Shown: positions 1 through 6,860 of the stretch, one piece after another | Position numbering within the stretch: the stretch's first letter is position 1 | How the letters are laid out: each line of letters begins with the position of its first letter | From: Burkholderiales bacterium | GTDB lineage: Bacteria; Pseudomonadota; Gammaproteobacteria; Burkholderiales; SHXO01 | Length of the DNA: 21,815 nt | Assembly: GCA_026125625.1 (NCBI GenBank) | Contig: JAHCKU010000008.1 | Location: 1 to 21,815, forward strand | Direction: 5' to 3' | Translations under genes and position numbers: made by a program | Notes under the pieces: generated by a model | Database searches by the model: none | Seen by the model: only the letters and a program-made list of their open reading frames with translations | What the model was told of the DNA's origin: nothing

Positions 1-303
1 GCGTTCGTGGACTCTGTTTCCCCGAAAGCCAAGGTGGATGCGGAATGGCAGGCGTTCGTCGCCAAGAAGAAGGTCGAGGAACTTGATCGCATCATCGCCG
101 ACGAAGGTCTGAACCCGGACGAGACGAAGACGTTCGTGGACAACGCCTTCCGTGACGGCGGTATTCCGACCACAGGCACGGCGATCACGAAGATTCTGCC
201 GCCCGTCTCGCGGTTCTCCAAGAACAACAACCATTCGGCGAAGAAGCAGACGGTGCTGGAGAAACTGGCGGCATTCTTCGAGCGTTATTTCGGGCTGGGA
301 TAA
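1..303 (+). CDS. hsdR: Type I restriction enzyme R subunit, C-terminal end (partial)
   Basis: The open frame enters from the left edge and ends in TAA at 301-303, so only about the last 100 residues are visible. They are charged and helical and end in the pattern KKQTVLEKLAAFFERYFGLG. This resembles the C-terminal helical domain of EcoR124-type HsdR subunits, which contacts the methyltransferase core of the restriction complex. The nuclease and helicase motors lie upstream, outside the window, so their integrity cannot be judged. A GTG at 7-9 is an internal codon, not a start. The next gene begins 4 nt after the stop, suggesting one transcript with the downstream toxin-antitoxin genes. The identification is by recall of family sequence. 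Confidence 0.8.
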   Translation, partial: AFVDSVSPKAKVDAEWQAFVAKKKVEELDRIIADEGLNPDETKTFVDNAFRDGGIPTTGTAITKILPPVSRFSKNNNHSAKKQTVLEKLAAFFERYFGLG

Positions 304-307
304 GACG

Positions 308-751
308 ATGGCTGACGACGCGCTGACACAATCAGATGCCGATGCCTTGTTTCGCATGGAGAAAGTTCCTGCGTCGACAGATACCTTCCACTTTCCCGAC
401 CTGGGCGGGCACATCGAAGTTCCGCTGGTGTCGCGTGACGAACGTGAACATTTTTCTCTGGATATCAATCGCAAACGCATCGCCTTGACCACGGGCTACC
501 AGACGCGCGCACGGAAGCTCGTTGTGTTGGCGCGCCTCGACTTCGCCGCACCCCATCGCAACCCGGATGGCAGCGAAGTGGGCGTGCCTCATTTACACCT
601 GTACCGTGAAGGCTACGGCGACAAGTGGGCAGTCGAGGTTCCGGCTGGCATCTTGACCAATCCAGCGGATGCATGGCAAGTGCTGCACGACTTCATGCGC
701 TACTGCGGTGTGGTCGAACAACCGAATATCGTGCGAGGGCTTTTTTCATGA
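308..751 (+). CDS. DUF6978-type protein of a defence operon
   Basis: The protein has 147 residues, with ATG at 308 preceded by GGGA about 8 nt upstream. It has no signal peptide or membrane segment. Recognisable stretches are FPDLGGHIEVPLVSRDERE (about residues 29-47), YQTRARKLVVLARLD (about 67-81) and VPHLHLYREGYGDKWAVEVP (about 95-114). I associate this pattern with the DUF6978 family, whose function is not known to me. It sits 4 nt after hsdR, and its stop overlaps the start of the next gene by 4 nt (ATGA). That arrangement suggests co-translation with a DUF1828 protein and with DarTG. A partner or regulator role in the defence cassette is inference only. The start could not be upstream in the same frame without running into hsdR. 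Confidence 0.72.
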   Translation: MADDALTQSDADALFRMEKVPASTDTFHFPDLGGHIEVPLVSRDEREHFSLDINRKRIALTTGYQTRARKLVVLARLDFAAPHRNPDGSEVGVPHLHLYREGYGDKWAVEVPAGILTNPADAWQVLHDFMRYCGVVEQPNIVRGLFS

Positions 752-1509
752 GCACGACCGATGACCTGATCAATCGCTACTACGATTGGCTCAAGGCCAA
801 GACCAATTGGCGGGAGATCAATGACTGGGTGGAGATTACCACCCCGTATCTGGATCGGCACAACGACTGCATCCAGATTTACCTGAAGCGGCAGGACAGC
901 GAATGGGTATTGACCGATGATGGCTACACGCTCGCTGACCTAGCGCAATCCGGGTGCGAGATCGACACGCCGCGCCGCAAGGCACTACTGGCGACAACGC
1001 TCAACGGCTTCGGTGTGCAGCAGACTTTCGATGCCTTGGAAATCAAGGCAACCGAGGAAAACTTTCCATTACGCAAGCACAGCCTGTTGCAAGCTATCCT
1101 TGCAGTGAACGACTTGTTCTACGTCGCACGAGCCAATGTCGAGAGCTTCTTTTTCGAGGACGTGGCGTTGTGGCTGGATGATGCCGACGTGCGCTACACC
1201 TCGCGCGTGAACTTCGTCGGACGCAGCCACTACAACCATCAGTTCGATTTCGTGGTTCCGAAATCCAAACGTGCGCCAGAGCGGATTCTTCGCGTCATCA
1301 ACAATCCGAGCAAGGATACCGCCCAAAGTACCGCTTTCGCGTGGCTGGACACTAAAGAAGTGCGGCCTTCGGATTCACAGGCTTTCGCCATCCTTAATGA
1401 CCGTGATCGGCAGATCGGCGATACCGTACAAGCTGCTTTGCGCAGCTACGACATCACACCAATTGCGTGGAGCAAGCGCGAGGAATTCAGGGAGCGGTTG
1501 GCAGCATGA
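748..1509 (+). CDS. DUF1828/DUF1829-type protein
   Basis: The protein has 253 residues. ATG at 748 overlaps the preceding stop (ATGA), with GAGGG about 9 nt upstream. The N-terminal part contains DCIQIYLKRQDSEWVLTDDG followed by YTLADLAQSG, the typical look of DUF1828. The C-terminal part (about 120-250) resembles DUF1829, with VNDLFYVARANVESFFFEDV and a basic FDFVVPKSKR stretch. The protein is soluble, with no signal peptide. The families have no established biochemical role that I know of; they recur beside restriction and toxin-antitoxin genes. Its stop overlaps the darT start by 4 nt, so its amount is probably tied to DarT. Roles as an extra antitoxin, sensor or nuclease-like effector are all possible and untested. 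Confidence 0.72.
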   Translation: MSTTDDLINRYYDWLKAKTNWREINDWVEITTPYLDRHNDCIQIYLKRQDSEWVLTDDGYTLADLAQSGCEIDTPRRKALLATTLNGFGVQQTFDALEIKATEENFPLRKHSLLQAILAVNDLFYVARANVESFFFEDVALWLDDADVRYTSRVNFVGRSHYNHQFDFVVPKSKRAPERILRVINNPSKDTAQSTAFAWLDTKEVRPSDSQAFAILNDRDRQIGDTVQAALRSYDITPIAWSKREEFRERLAA

Positions 1510-2159
1510 GCATCGTGCCCTATCCCAGCCTCAATCCGGAAAAGGCGCTGATCTGGCGCATCGTCCACCGCGACAATCTGCTGTGGATTTTGGACAACGG
1601 CCTGCACTGCGGCAACAGTGGCGTGCAGGCTCCGGGCTGGGTGAGCATCGGCAACCCCGAACTGATCGACAAGCGCGCCAACCATCCTGTGCCACTGCCG
1701 CCGGGTGGCTTCCTGAGCGACTACGTGCCGTTCTACTTCACCCCGTTCTCGCCGATGCTGCGCAACATCCACACTGGCTGGGGTGGTATCCAGAGGCGAG
1801 CCAACGATAAGATCGTGATTCTCGTCTCTAGTTTGTATCATGTCGCTGCGCAGGGCTGCCCTTTCCTGTTTACTGACAGCCACGCCTACTACCAGTGGGC
1901 GAATTTTTACTCTGCGTTGGCGGATTTGGCCAAAATTGATTGGCCCTTGCTGCAAGCACGAGACTTCCGGCGCGATCCAGACGACCCTGCAAAGTTCGAG
2001 CGATATCAAGCCGAGGCGTTGATTCACCGGCACTTGCCGATCAACGGCTTGCTCGGCGTAGTGTGTTATACGGATAATCTGAGGCAAGTCATCGAGCAGC
2101 AGGTTCAGGCACGCAACCTGAACTTGCCTGTCTATGCCCGCACCGAGTGGTACTTCTGA
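1506..2159 (+). CDS. darT: DarT: DNA ADP-ribosyltransferase toxin
   Basis: The protein has 217 residues, the usual DarT size (DUF4433 fold). DarT uses NAD+ to attach ADP-ribose to thymidine bases in single-stranded DNA, stalling replication; DarTG pairs act in phage defence. Visible landmarks match Thermus DarT: PLPPGGFLSDYVPFYFTPFSP (63-83, quoted in part), CPFLFTDSHAY (118-128) and the catalytic glutamate in RYQAEALIHRHLPI (Glu170). The R/K-rich segment before PPGG (DKRANH, about 55-60) corresponds to the NAD-binding arginine region. Here only one of the paired arginines (Arg57) is clear. The protein ends in the characteristic RTEWYF. ATG at 1506 overlaps the upstream stop. The stop at 2157-2159 shares one base with the darG start. 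Confidence 0.93.
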   Translation: MSIVPYPSLNPEKALIWRIVHRDNLLWILDNGLHCGNSGVQAPGWVSIGNPELIDKRANHPVPLPPGGFLSDYVPFYFTPFSPMLRNIHTGWGGIQRRANDKIVILVSSLYHVAAQGCPFLFTDSHAYYQWANFYSALADLAKIDWPLLQARDFRRDPDDPAKFERYQAEALIHRHLPINGLLGVVCYTDNLRQVIEQQVQARNLNLPVYARTEWYF

Positions 2160-3229
2160 TGATCACGTTTACTCAAGGCAACCTTCTTGAAGCCCGCGCG
2201 GAGGCGCTGGTCAATACCGTCAACACCGTGGGTGTGATGGGCAAGGGCATCGCACTGATGTTCAAGGAGCGTTTTGCCGACAACTTCCGACGCTACGCTG
2301 CCGCCTGCAAGGCCAAGGAAGTGCGTACGGGCAAGATGTTCGTCACCGAGGTTAACGAACTGGACGGCCCTCGCTGGATCGTCAACTTCCCGACCAAGCA
2401 GCACTGGCGTGGCGATTCGAAAATCGAATGGATCGCCGATGGGCTGCAAGACCTGCGCCGCTTCCTAGTCGAGAACGAGGTCAAATCCATCGCCATCCCG
2501 CCACTGGGTGCGGGCAATGGCGGGTTGGACTGGGCCGAGGTGCGACCGCATATCGAGGAGGCGCTGGCCGGTCTGGACACCGAAATTCTCGTGTTCGAGC
2601 CGACCCAGAAGTACCAGAACGTCGCCAAGCGTACCGGCGTGGAGAAGCTGACTCCGGCTCGCGCCCTAATCGCCGAACTGGTGCGCCGCTATTGGGTGCT
2701 GGGCATGGAGTGCAGCCTGCTGGAAATCCAGAAGCTGGCATGGTTCCTTGAACGCTCCATCGAGAGCTCGGGCCTGACGCCGCTGGATTTGCGCTTTGTG
2801 CCGCACAAGTACGGCCCCTATGCCGACCGCCTACGCCACCTGCTGGAGGGGCTGGATGGCAGCTACCTGCGCTGCGACAAGCGCATTGGCGACGCCGGCC
2901 CGCTAGACGTGATCTGGTTCGACGACGGTCGCAAAACCTTCGTCCAGACCTACCTCAAGAGCGAGGCCAATAAATACGCTCCGGCGTTGGAAGCTACGGC
3001 CGCCTTGATCGATGGCTTCGAGTCGCCTTTCGGCATGGAACTGCTAGCCACGGTGGACTGGCTGCTGACGAAGGAAGGCGTGGCCCCGACGGTTTCCGCC
3101 GTGCGCGCAGGACTGCGCCACTGGCGCGGCGGTCCCGATGTCGCGGAACGAAAAGACAGGCTGTTCGACGATCGCGCTTTGGGTATAGCGTTGAAACGAC
3201 TGGCATCAAGCGCAACAGTGTCAGCTTGA
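2159..3229 (+). CDS. darG: DarG: macrodomain antitoxin, DNA ADP-ribosylglycohydrolase
   Basis: The protein has 356 residues. The N-terminal macrodomain (about 1-150) carries QGNLLEARAEALVNTVNT, the GVMGKGIAL loop, NFPTKQHWRG with Lys80, and PPLGAGNGGLDW (114-125). Lys80 falls at the number of the catalytic lysine described for Thermus DarG, which removes ADP-ribose from thymidine. The second domain (about 165-356) matches the DarG C-terminal region, which binds and blocks DarT directly; it contains LLEIQKLAWFLE and FVPHKYGPYADRL. The antitoxin therefore probably neutralises both the lesion and the toxin. ATG at 2159 overlaps the darT stop by one base (TGATG), with only a weak ribosome site, implying translational coupling. 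This is the last gene of the defence operon; a convergent epoxide hydrolase gene follows. Confidence 0.94.
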   Translation: MITFTQGNLLEARAEALVNTVNTVGVMGKGIALMFKERFADNFRRYAAACKAKEVRTGKMFVTEVNELDGPRWIVNFPTKQHWRGDSKIEWIADGLQDLRRFLVENEVKSIAIPPLGAGNGGLDWAEVRPHIEEALAGLDTEILVFEPTQKYQNVAKRTGVEKLTPARALIAELVRRYWVLGMECSLLEIQKLAWFLERSIESSGLTPLDLRFVPHKYGPYADRLRHLLEGLDGSYLRCDKRIGDAGPLDVIWFDDGRKTFVQTYLKSEANKYAPALEATAALIDGFESPFGMELLATVDWLLTKEGVAPTVSAVRAGLRHWRGGPDVAERKDRLFDDRALGIALKRLASSATVSA

Positions 3230-3421
3230 GTTTTCGACGCCACACTGCTCTACAGCATGCAGCCACTTGAACTACATCGACCCCTATATAGGCCTTGGCT
3301 ACTTTGGTTGTAGCTGATGCACAAGGTGTAAGGGGCTCCTAAACTGCTGTCCTGCTTGAATTTTTTCGAGTGATTTTTCGCTGCAAATCTTGACAGCGGA
3401 CATTTCTCATTTCACGGACTG
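3230..3421. other. Convergent intergenic stretch after darG
   Basis: This 192-base gap lies between the convergent darG and epoxide hydrolase genes and is more AT-rich than the genes around it. It contains T-runs around 3359-3380. No strong hairpin with a T-tract, tRNA end, attachment-site duplication or small gene could be recognised. It is the right-hand edge of the visible defence cassette. Confidence 0.4.
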
Positions 3422-4567
3422 TCAGCGCAGGGGCCGGAAGAATTCGCGTATCTCGTGCGCCAGCACCTGCGGCTGCTCCAACGCGGCGAAGTGACCGCCC
3501 TTGGGCATCACGCTCCAGCGCTGGATGTTGGTGTACATCTTCTCGGCGAGCGAGCGCGGAGGACTCAGGATCTCCTTGGGAAACTGCACGTAGCCGGTCG
3601 GAACCGCCACGCTGTCCGGAATCGGCCAGGGACCATGCATACGCGCGTAATACGGCCAGAAGGACGACCCGATCGCACCGGTCACCCAGTACAACGTGAT
3701 GTCGGTGAGCATCTCGTCGCGCGTCAATGCGTTCTCCGGATTGCCGTCGCAATCGGTCCAGCGCTGAAACTTCTCCACCAGCCAGGCGGCAAGCCCGACC
3801 GGCGAATCGGTGAGCGCGAACGACAAGGTGGTGGGCTTGGTGCCCTGGATCCACTGATAGCCCGTTTCCTCCTTGAGGAAGTGTTCGAGCTGATCCAGGA
3901 AGCGCCGTTCCTCGGCAGTGGGATTCGCCACCATCTTCGGATCACGCCGCAGGGCCAGCAGATTCAGATGGATGCCGATCAGGCGCTCGGGATAGGCATA
4001 GCCCAGACGCGAAGTGATGAATGCACCCCAGTCGCCGCCTTGCGCGGCGAAGCGGCGATAGCCGAGCACGTCGGTCATCAGGGACGCGAAGGTGTCGGCC
4101 ATGTCTTCCAGCTTGAAGCGCGGCTGGCCCGGCTTGAACGACAGCACGTAGCCGGGCAGCGAGGGCGCCACCACGGTGAACGCATCGGCGGGATCACCCC
4201 CGAAGCGGGCGGGATCGGTGAGCATGGGAATGATCTTGTGAAACTCGATCACCGATCCGGGCCAGCCATGCGACAGCAGCAGCGGAAACGGATTCGGACC
4301 CTTGCCTTCCTCGTGGATGAAATGCAGATCGATGCCGGCGAGCGGCACGGTGAACTGGCGGAAGGCATTGAACTTCGCCTCCTGCGCGCGCCAGTCGAAG
4401 CCTTCGCGCCAGTACTCCACCAGACTGCGCAAATACTCCACACTGGTACCCGTGCTCCACGCTACCATGGGCGGCGTTTCCGGCCAGCGCGTGCGCGCGA
4501 GCCGCTGGCGCAGGTCGTCGAGCACGGGATCGGGAACGGACAGTCGGAAGGGGTGCGGCTGAGTCAT
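3422..4567 (-). CDS. Epoxide hydrolase, EHN / microsomal-type alpha/beta hydrolase
   Basis: The protein has 381 residues and a cytosolic look. The N-terminal EHN region (about 5-110) is followed by an alpha/beta-hydrolase core. Visible features are the oxyanion HGWPGS (100-105), the nucleophile in GGDWGA (Asp179), the cap tyrosines in FWPYYARMHG (Tyr306/307), the acid in QFPKE (Glu332) and the base in GGHFAALEQP (His359). The acid and base match the FPxE and GGHFAA patterns of mammalian microsomal epoxide hydrolase. The expected reaction is opening of an epoxide to a vicinal diol; the substrate is unknown. ATG at 4567 is preferred because GAGAG lies upstream; an ATG at 4594 would add nine residues with a poorer ribosome site. 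It is transcribed divergently from the esterase gene. Confidence 0.9.
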   Translation of the reverse strand: MTQPHPFRLSVPDPVLDDLRQRLARTRWPETPPMVAWSTGTSVEYLRSLVEYWREGFDWRAQEAKFNAFRQFTVPLAGIDLHFIHEEGKGPNPFPLLLSHGWPGSVIEFHKIIPMLTDPARFGGDPADAFTVVAPSLPGYVLSFKPGQPRFKLEDMADTFASLMTDVLGYRRFAAQGGDWGAFITSRLGYAYPERLIGIHLNLLALRRDPKMVANPTAEERRFLDQLEHFLKEETGYQWIQGTKPTTLSFALTDSPVGLAAWLVEKFQRWTDCDGNPENALTRDEMLTDITLYWVTGAIGSSFWPYYARMHGPWPIPDSVAVPTGYVQFPKEILSPPRSLAEKMYTNIQRWSVMPKGGHFAALEQPQVLAHEIREFFRPLR

Positions 4568-4731
4568 CGGATACTCTCGTGGCGACGTAGACATAGGGGA
4601 ATATTGTCGCCTATCGGAAAGGGTACCGGCGCGAGAGCGGCCGGGTCATCATTGGTTGCGCAGTGTGGGGCTGCACTGAAAGCAGGCAGCACCCATGCAC
4701 AACCGCATCGTCATCCCGGGGGGAGAAGAGT

Positions 4732-5751
4732 ATGAACGACAAGTCATGGCGGCAGATGCTGGGGGCGCTGATCCTGCTGGTCTGGTTCGGTGTCGGGAGC
4801 GCACATGCCATCCCGTATTCCATGCTGGTGGTATTCGGCGACAGCCTGGCCGATAGCGGCAACAACGCCGTGCTGGTGGATACGGGCCAGATCCCCGGAT
4901 TCGAACCCGGCGCACGTACGGACGTGCCTGTATCCGGCAACACATTCATTCCCACGGCACCCTACGCGAGCGGTCGCTATTCGAACGGGCCGGTATGGAC
5001 AGAACAGCTGGCAGCCGCTCTCGGCTTGAGCGCCAGCGCTTCCCTGCTCGGCGGTACGAACTTCGCCTTCGGCGGTGCTCTGGTGGGGCCGGGTGGCCAG
5101 GTGCCGAGCCTCCTGGATCAGGTCGGAATGTTTCTGTCCGGCAGCGGGGGCGTAGCAGCGGGCGATGCGTTGTACGTGGTGCAGGGAGGCGGAAACGATG
5201 CGCGCCGGGCGCTGGCCGCCGCCGCAATGGGCGACGATCCGGCTCCGTTCATCGCGGGGTACGCGGCGAACGTGGGCACCCTCCTCGATACGCTGATCGC
5301 CAGCGGCGCGCGCAACCTGCTGCTGGCCACGGTCCCGGACATCGGCCTGCTTCCCGCAGTGCAGGCACTGGGCGCTCCTGCAGCCGGGCTTGCCAGCCTG
5401 CTGGCGGCGCAGATGAATCTCGCGCTCATGGCTCAACTGGCGGCACTGACCTCCGTGCCCGGGCTCGACATCGACATCCTCGATCTGTACGGAGCGGTGA
5501 ATGCGGTGTTCGCGGATCCTGCCAGCTTCGGGCTGTCCGACGTCACCAACGCCTGCGCAGCCGACCCGGCATGCATCGCCGACCCCAGCGGTACGCTCTA
5601 TTGGGACGGACTGCACGTCACCAGCACCGCCGCAGGACTGCTTGCCGGGGCGGCACTCGCAGCCATCACCGAGATTCCCGAACCCGCATCGCTCGTCCTG
5701 CTGCTGGCAGTGCTGCTGGCGTGGAGGATGCAGCGCCGCAGCTGGCGCTAA
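4732..5751 (+). CDS. Secreted SGNH/GDSL esterase with PEP-CTERM sorting tail
   Basis: The protein has 339 residues. A hydrophobic signal peptide (about 8-26, ending GSAHA) is followed by GDSL block I, VVFGDSLADSGNN (catalytic Ser38). Next come the block II glycine area GGTNFAFGG (107-115), block III QGGGND (Asn155) and block V YWDGLH (Asp292, His295). All four SGNH positions are present, so an active ester hydrolase is expected. The C-terminus has IPEPASL (PEP at 316-318), a hydrophobic helix and the basic end RMQRRSWR, the classic PEP-CTERM layout. This implies processing by an exosortase encoded elsewhere and a surface or exopolysaccharide location. The start is set by GGGAGAAGAG immediately upstream of ATG 4732. 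Its TAA overlaps the stop of the convergent neighbour. Confidence 0.92.
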   Translation: MNDKSWRQMLGALILLVWFGVGSAHAIPYSMLVVFGDSLADSGNNAVLVDTGQIPGFEPGARTDVPVSGNTFIPTAPYASGRYSNGPVWTEQLAAALGLSASASLLGGTNFAFGGALVGPGGQVPSLLDQVGMFLSGSGGVAAGDALYVVQGGGNDARRALAAAAMGDDPAPFIAGYAANVGTLLDTLIASGARNLLLATVPDIGLLPAVQALGAPAAGLASLLAAQMNLALMAQLAALTSVPGLDIDILDLYGAVNAVFADPASFGLSDVTNACAADPACIADPSGTLYWDGLHVTSTAAGLLAGAALAAITEIPEPASLVLLLAVLLAWRMQRRSWR

Positions 5752-6842
5752 GCGACCCTGTAGCGCGCCATGCGCTCGCGATCCCTGCGATCCTTCCAGC
5801 GCCACACCCAGGCGCCGTGCACGGAAAGACCGCCCCAGGAGGCGGCCGCATGGCGATCCCCGCTGGTGATCAGCGCCGGTGCCAGACGCTGCGGCGCGTA
5901 TCGGACCAGGCGCTGGCCGCCCAGCGTGCGCATCAGATTCTCTGCCAGCACCTGCCCCTGGCGTAGCGCATGCACGCCGGACTTGGGGCGCGAATGATCG
6001 CGCATGCCGGCGATGTCGCCGGCAGCGAAGATCTCCGGATGGGAAGTCGAGCGCAGAGTCCGATCCACCAGCACGAAGCCGTGCTCGTCGGCAGCCAGGC
6101 CCGCATGCGCCGGCCACTCGGCGGCTCTCGGCCCGAGCGCCCAGACCACGTGATCGGCCACCAGATGTGCCCCGGAATCCAGCCATACCGTCTGGTCTTC
6201 GATACGCGTCACGCGCGCGCCGGTGAGCAGTCCCACGCCGCGCTCACGCAGCACACGCTCGAAGTAGCGGCGCACATGCGCCGGATGCTCCGGCAGGATG
6301 GTGCGGTTGCTGGCCGCGATGCTGAGATGCGCCCGGCACCCTGCCTGATTCAGGCAATGCTGCATTGACAGCGTCATTTCGATACCGGATGCACCACCAC
6401 CCACGGTGACGATGTGCAGCACCCGTGACTGCGCCCGCTGCCGGAGCGCGTCCCAGTACGCGAGAAACGCCTCGCCCGGCTCGACCGCCACCTCCATGCC
6501 CTGCGGCGCGTACGTGGCAGCAGAGCCGATGTCGAGCGAAGCCAGGTCGTAGGCGATGCTTGCACCCGAGGCGCAATGCACCATGCGCTGCTGCGCATCG
6601 AGCCCCACCACGGTGTCCGCCATCCGATCGACACAAGCGGTCCCGCACAAGGCTTCCAGGTCGATGTGGCAGTCGGCGTGCTGATAGTGTCCGGCAATCA
6701 GCCCGGGCAGCATGTCCGAACAGGCTTTGAAGCGCTGCGGAGCGACGAGCGTGACGTGCAAGCCGACCGAGGGATGCTGCCCGATGCGGCGAATCACCTC
6801 GAGATGGCTATGGCCTCCACCGACCAGGACCAGACGCTTCAC
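5748..6842 (-). CDS. FAD-dependent NAD(P) oxidoreductase (NDH-2 / SelD-partner type)
   Basis: The protein has 364 residues. It shows an N-terminal FAD Rossmann motif LVGGGHSHLEV (6-16), YDLASLDIGS (98-107), a second nucleotide-binding motif VTVGGGASGIEM (145-156) and the FAD-contacting IFAAGDIAG (271-279). It ends in WVWRWKDRRDRERMARY. This pattern is the one found fused to selenide-water dikinase (SelD) or related to type II NADH dehydrogenases, but here it stands alone and no SelD domain follows. It probably oxidises NAD(P)H with an unknown acceptor. No membrane helix is evident. Its TAG (5750-5748) and the TAA of the convergent esterase (5749-5751) share two bases. It lies just downstream of the secreted unknown gene on the same strand, 18 nt apart, so they may be co-transcribed. 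Confidence 0.85.
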   Translation of the reverse strand: MKRLVLVGGGHSHLEVIRRIGQHPSVGLHVTLVAPQRFKACSDMLPGLIAGHYQHADCHIDLEALCGTACVDRMADTVVGLDAQQRMVHCASGASIAYDLASLDIGSAATYAPQGMEVAVEPGEAFLAYWDALRQRAQSRVLHIVTVGGGASGIEMTLSMQHCLNQAGCRAHLSIAASNRTILPEHPAHVRRYFERVLRERGVGLLTGARVTRIEDQTVWLDSGAHLVADHVVWALGPRAAEWPAHAGLAADEHGFVLVDRTLRSTSHPEIFAAGDIAGMRDHSRPKSGVHALRQGQVLAENLMRTLGGQRLVRYAPQRLAPALITSGDRHAAASWGGLSVHGAWVWRWKDRRDRERMARYRVA

Positions 6843-6860
6843 GACGGCGGCAGAGTTTCC

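Noticed and set aside
3230..3421. Island attachment site or tRNA end after darG
   Set aside because: No tRNA-like sequence, integrase or direct-repeat pair was found in the window.
3455..4735. Open frame of about 426 codons on the plus strand opposite the epoxide hydrolase
   Set aside because: The minus strand encodes a hydrolase with a complete catalytic set; the plus-strand translation has no recognisable features.
4744..6186. Minus-strand open frame of about 480 codons spanning the esterase and oxidoreductase genes
   Set aside because: It overlaps two real genes in other frames and shows only Arg/Gly/Ala-rich composition.
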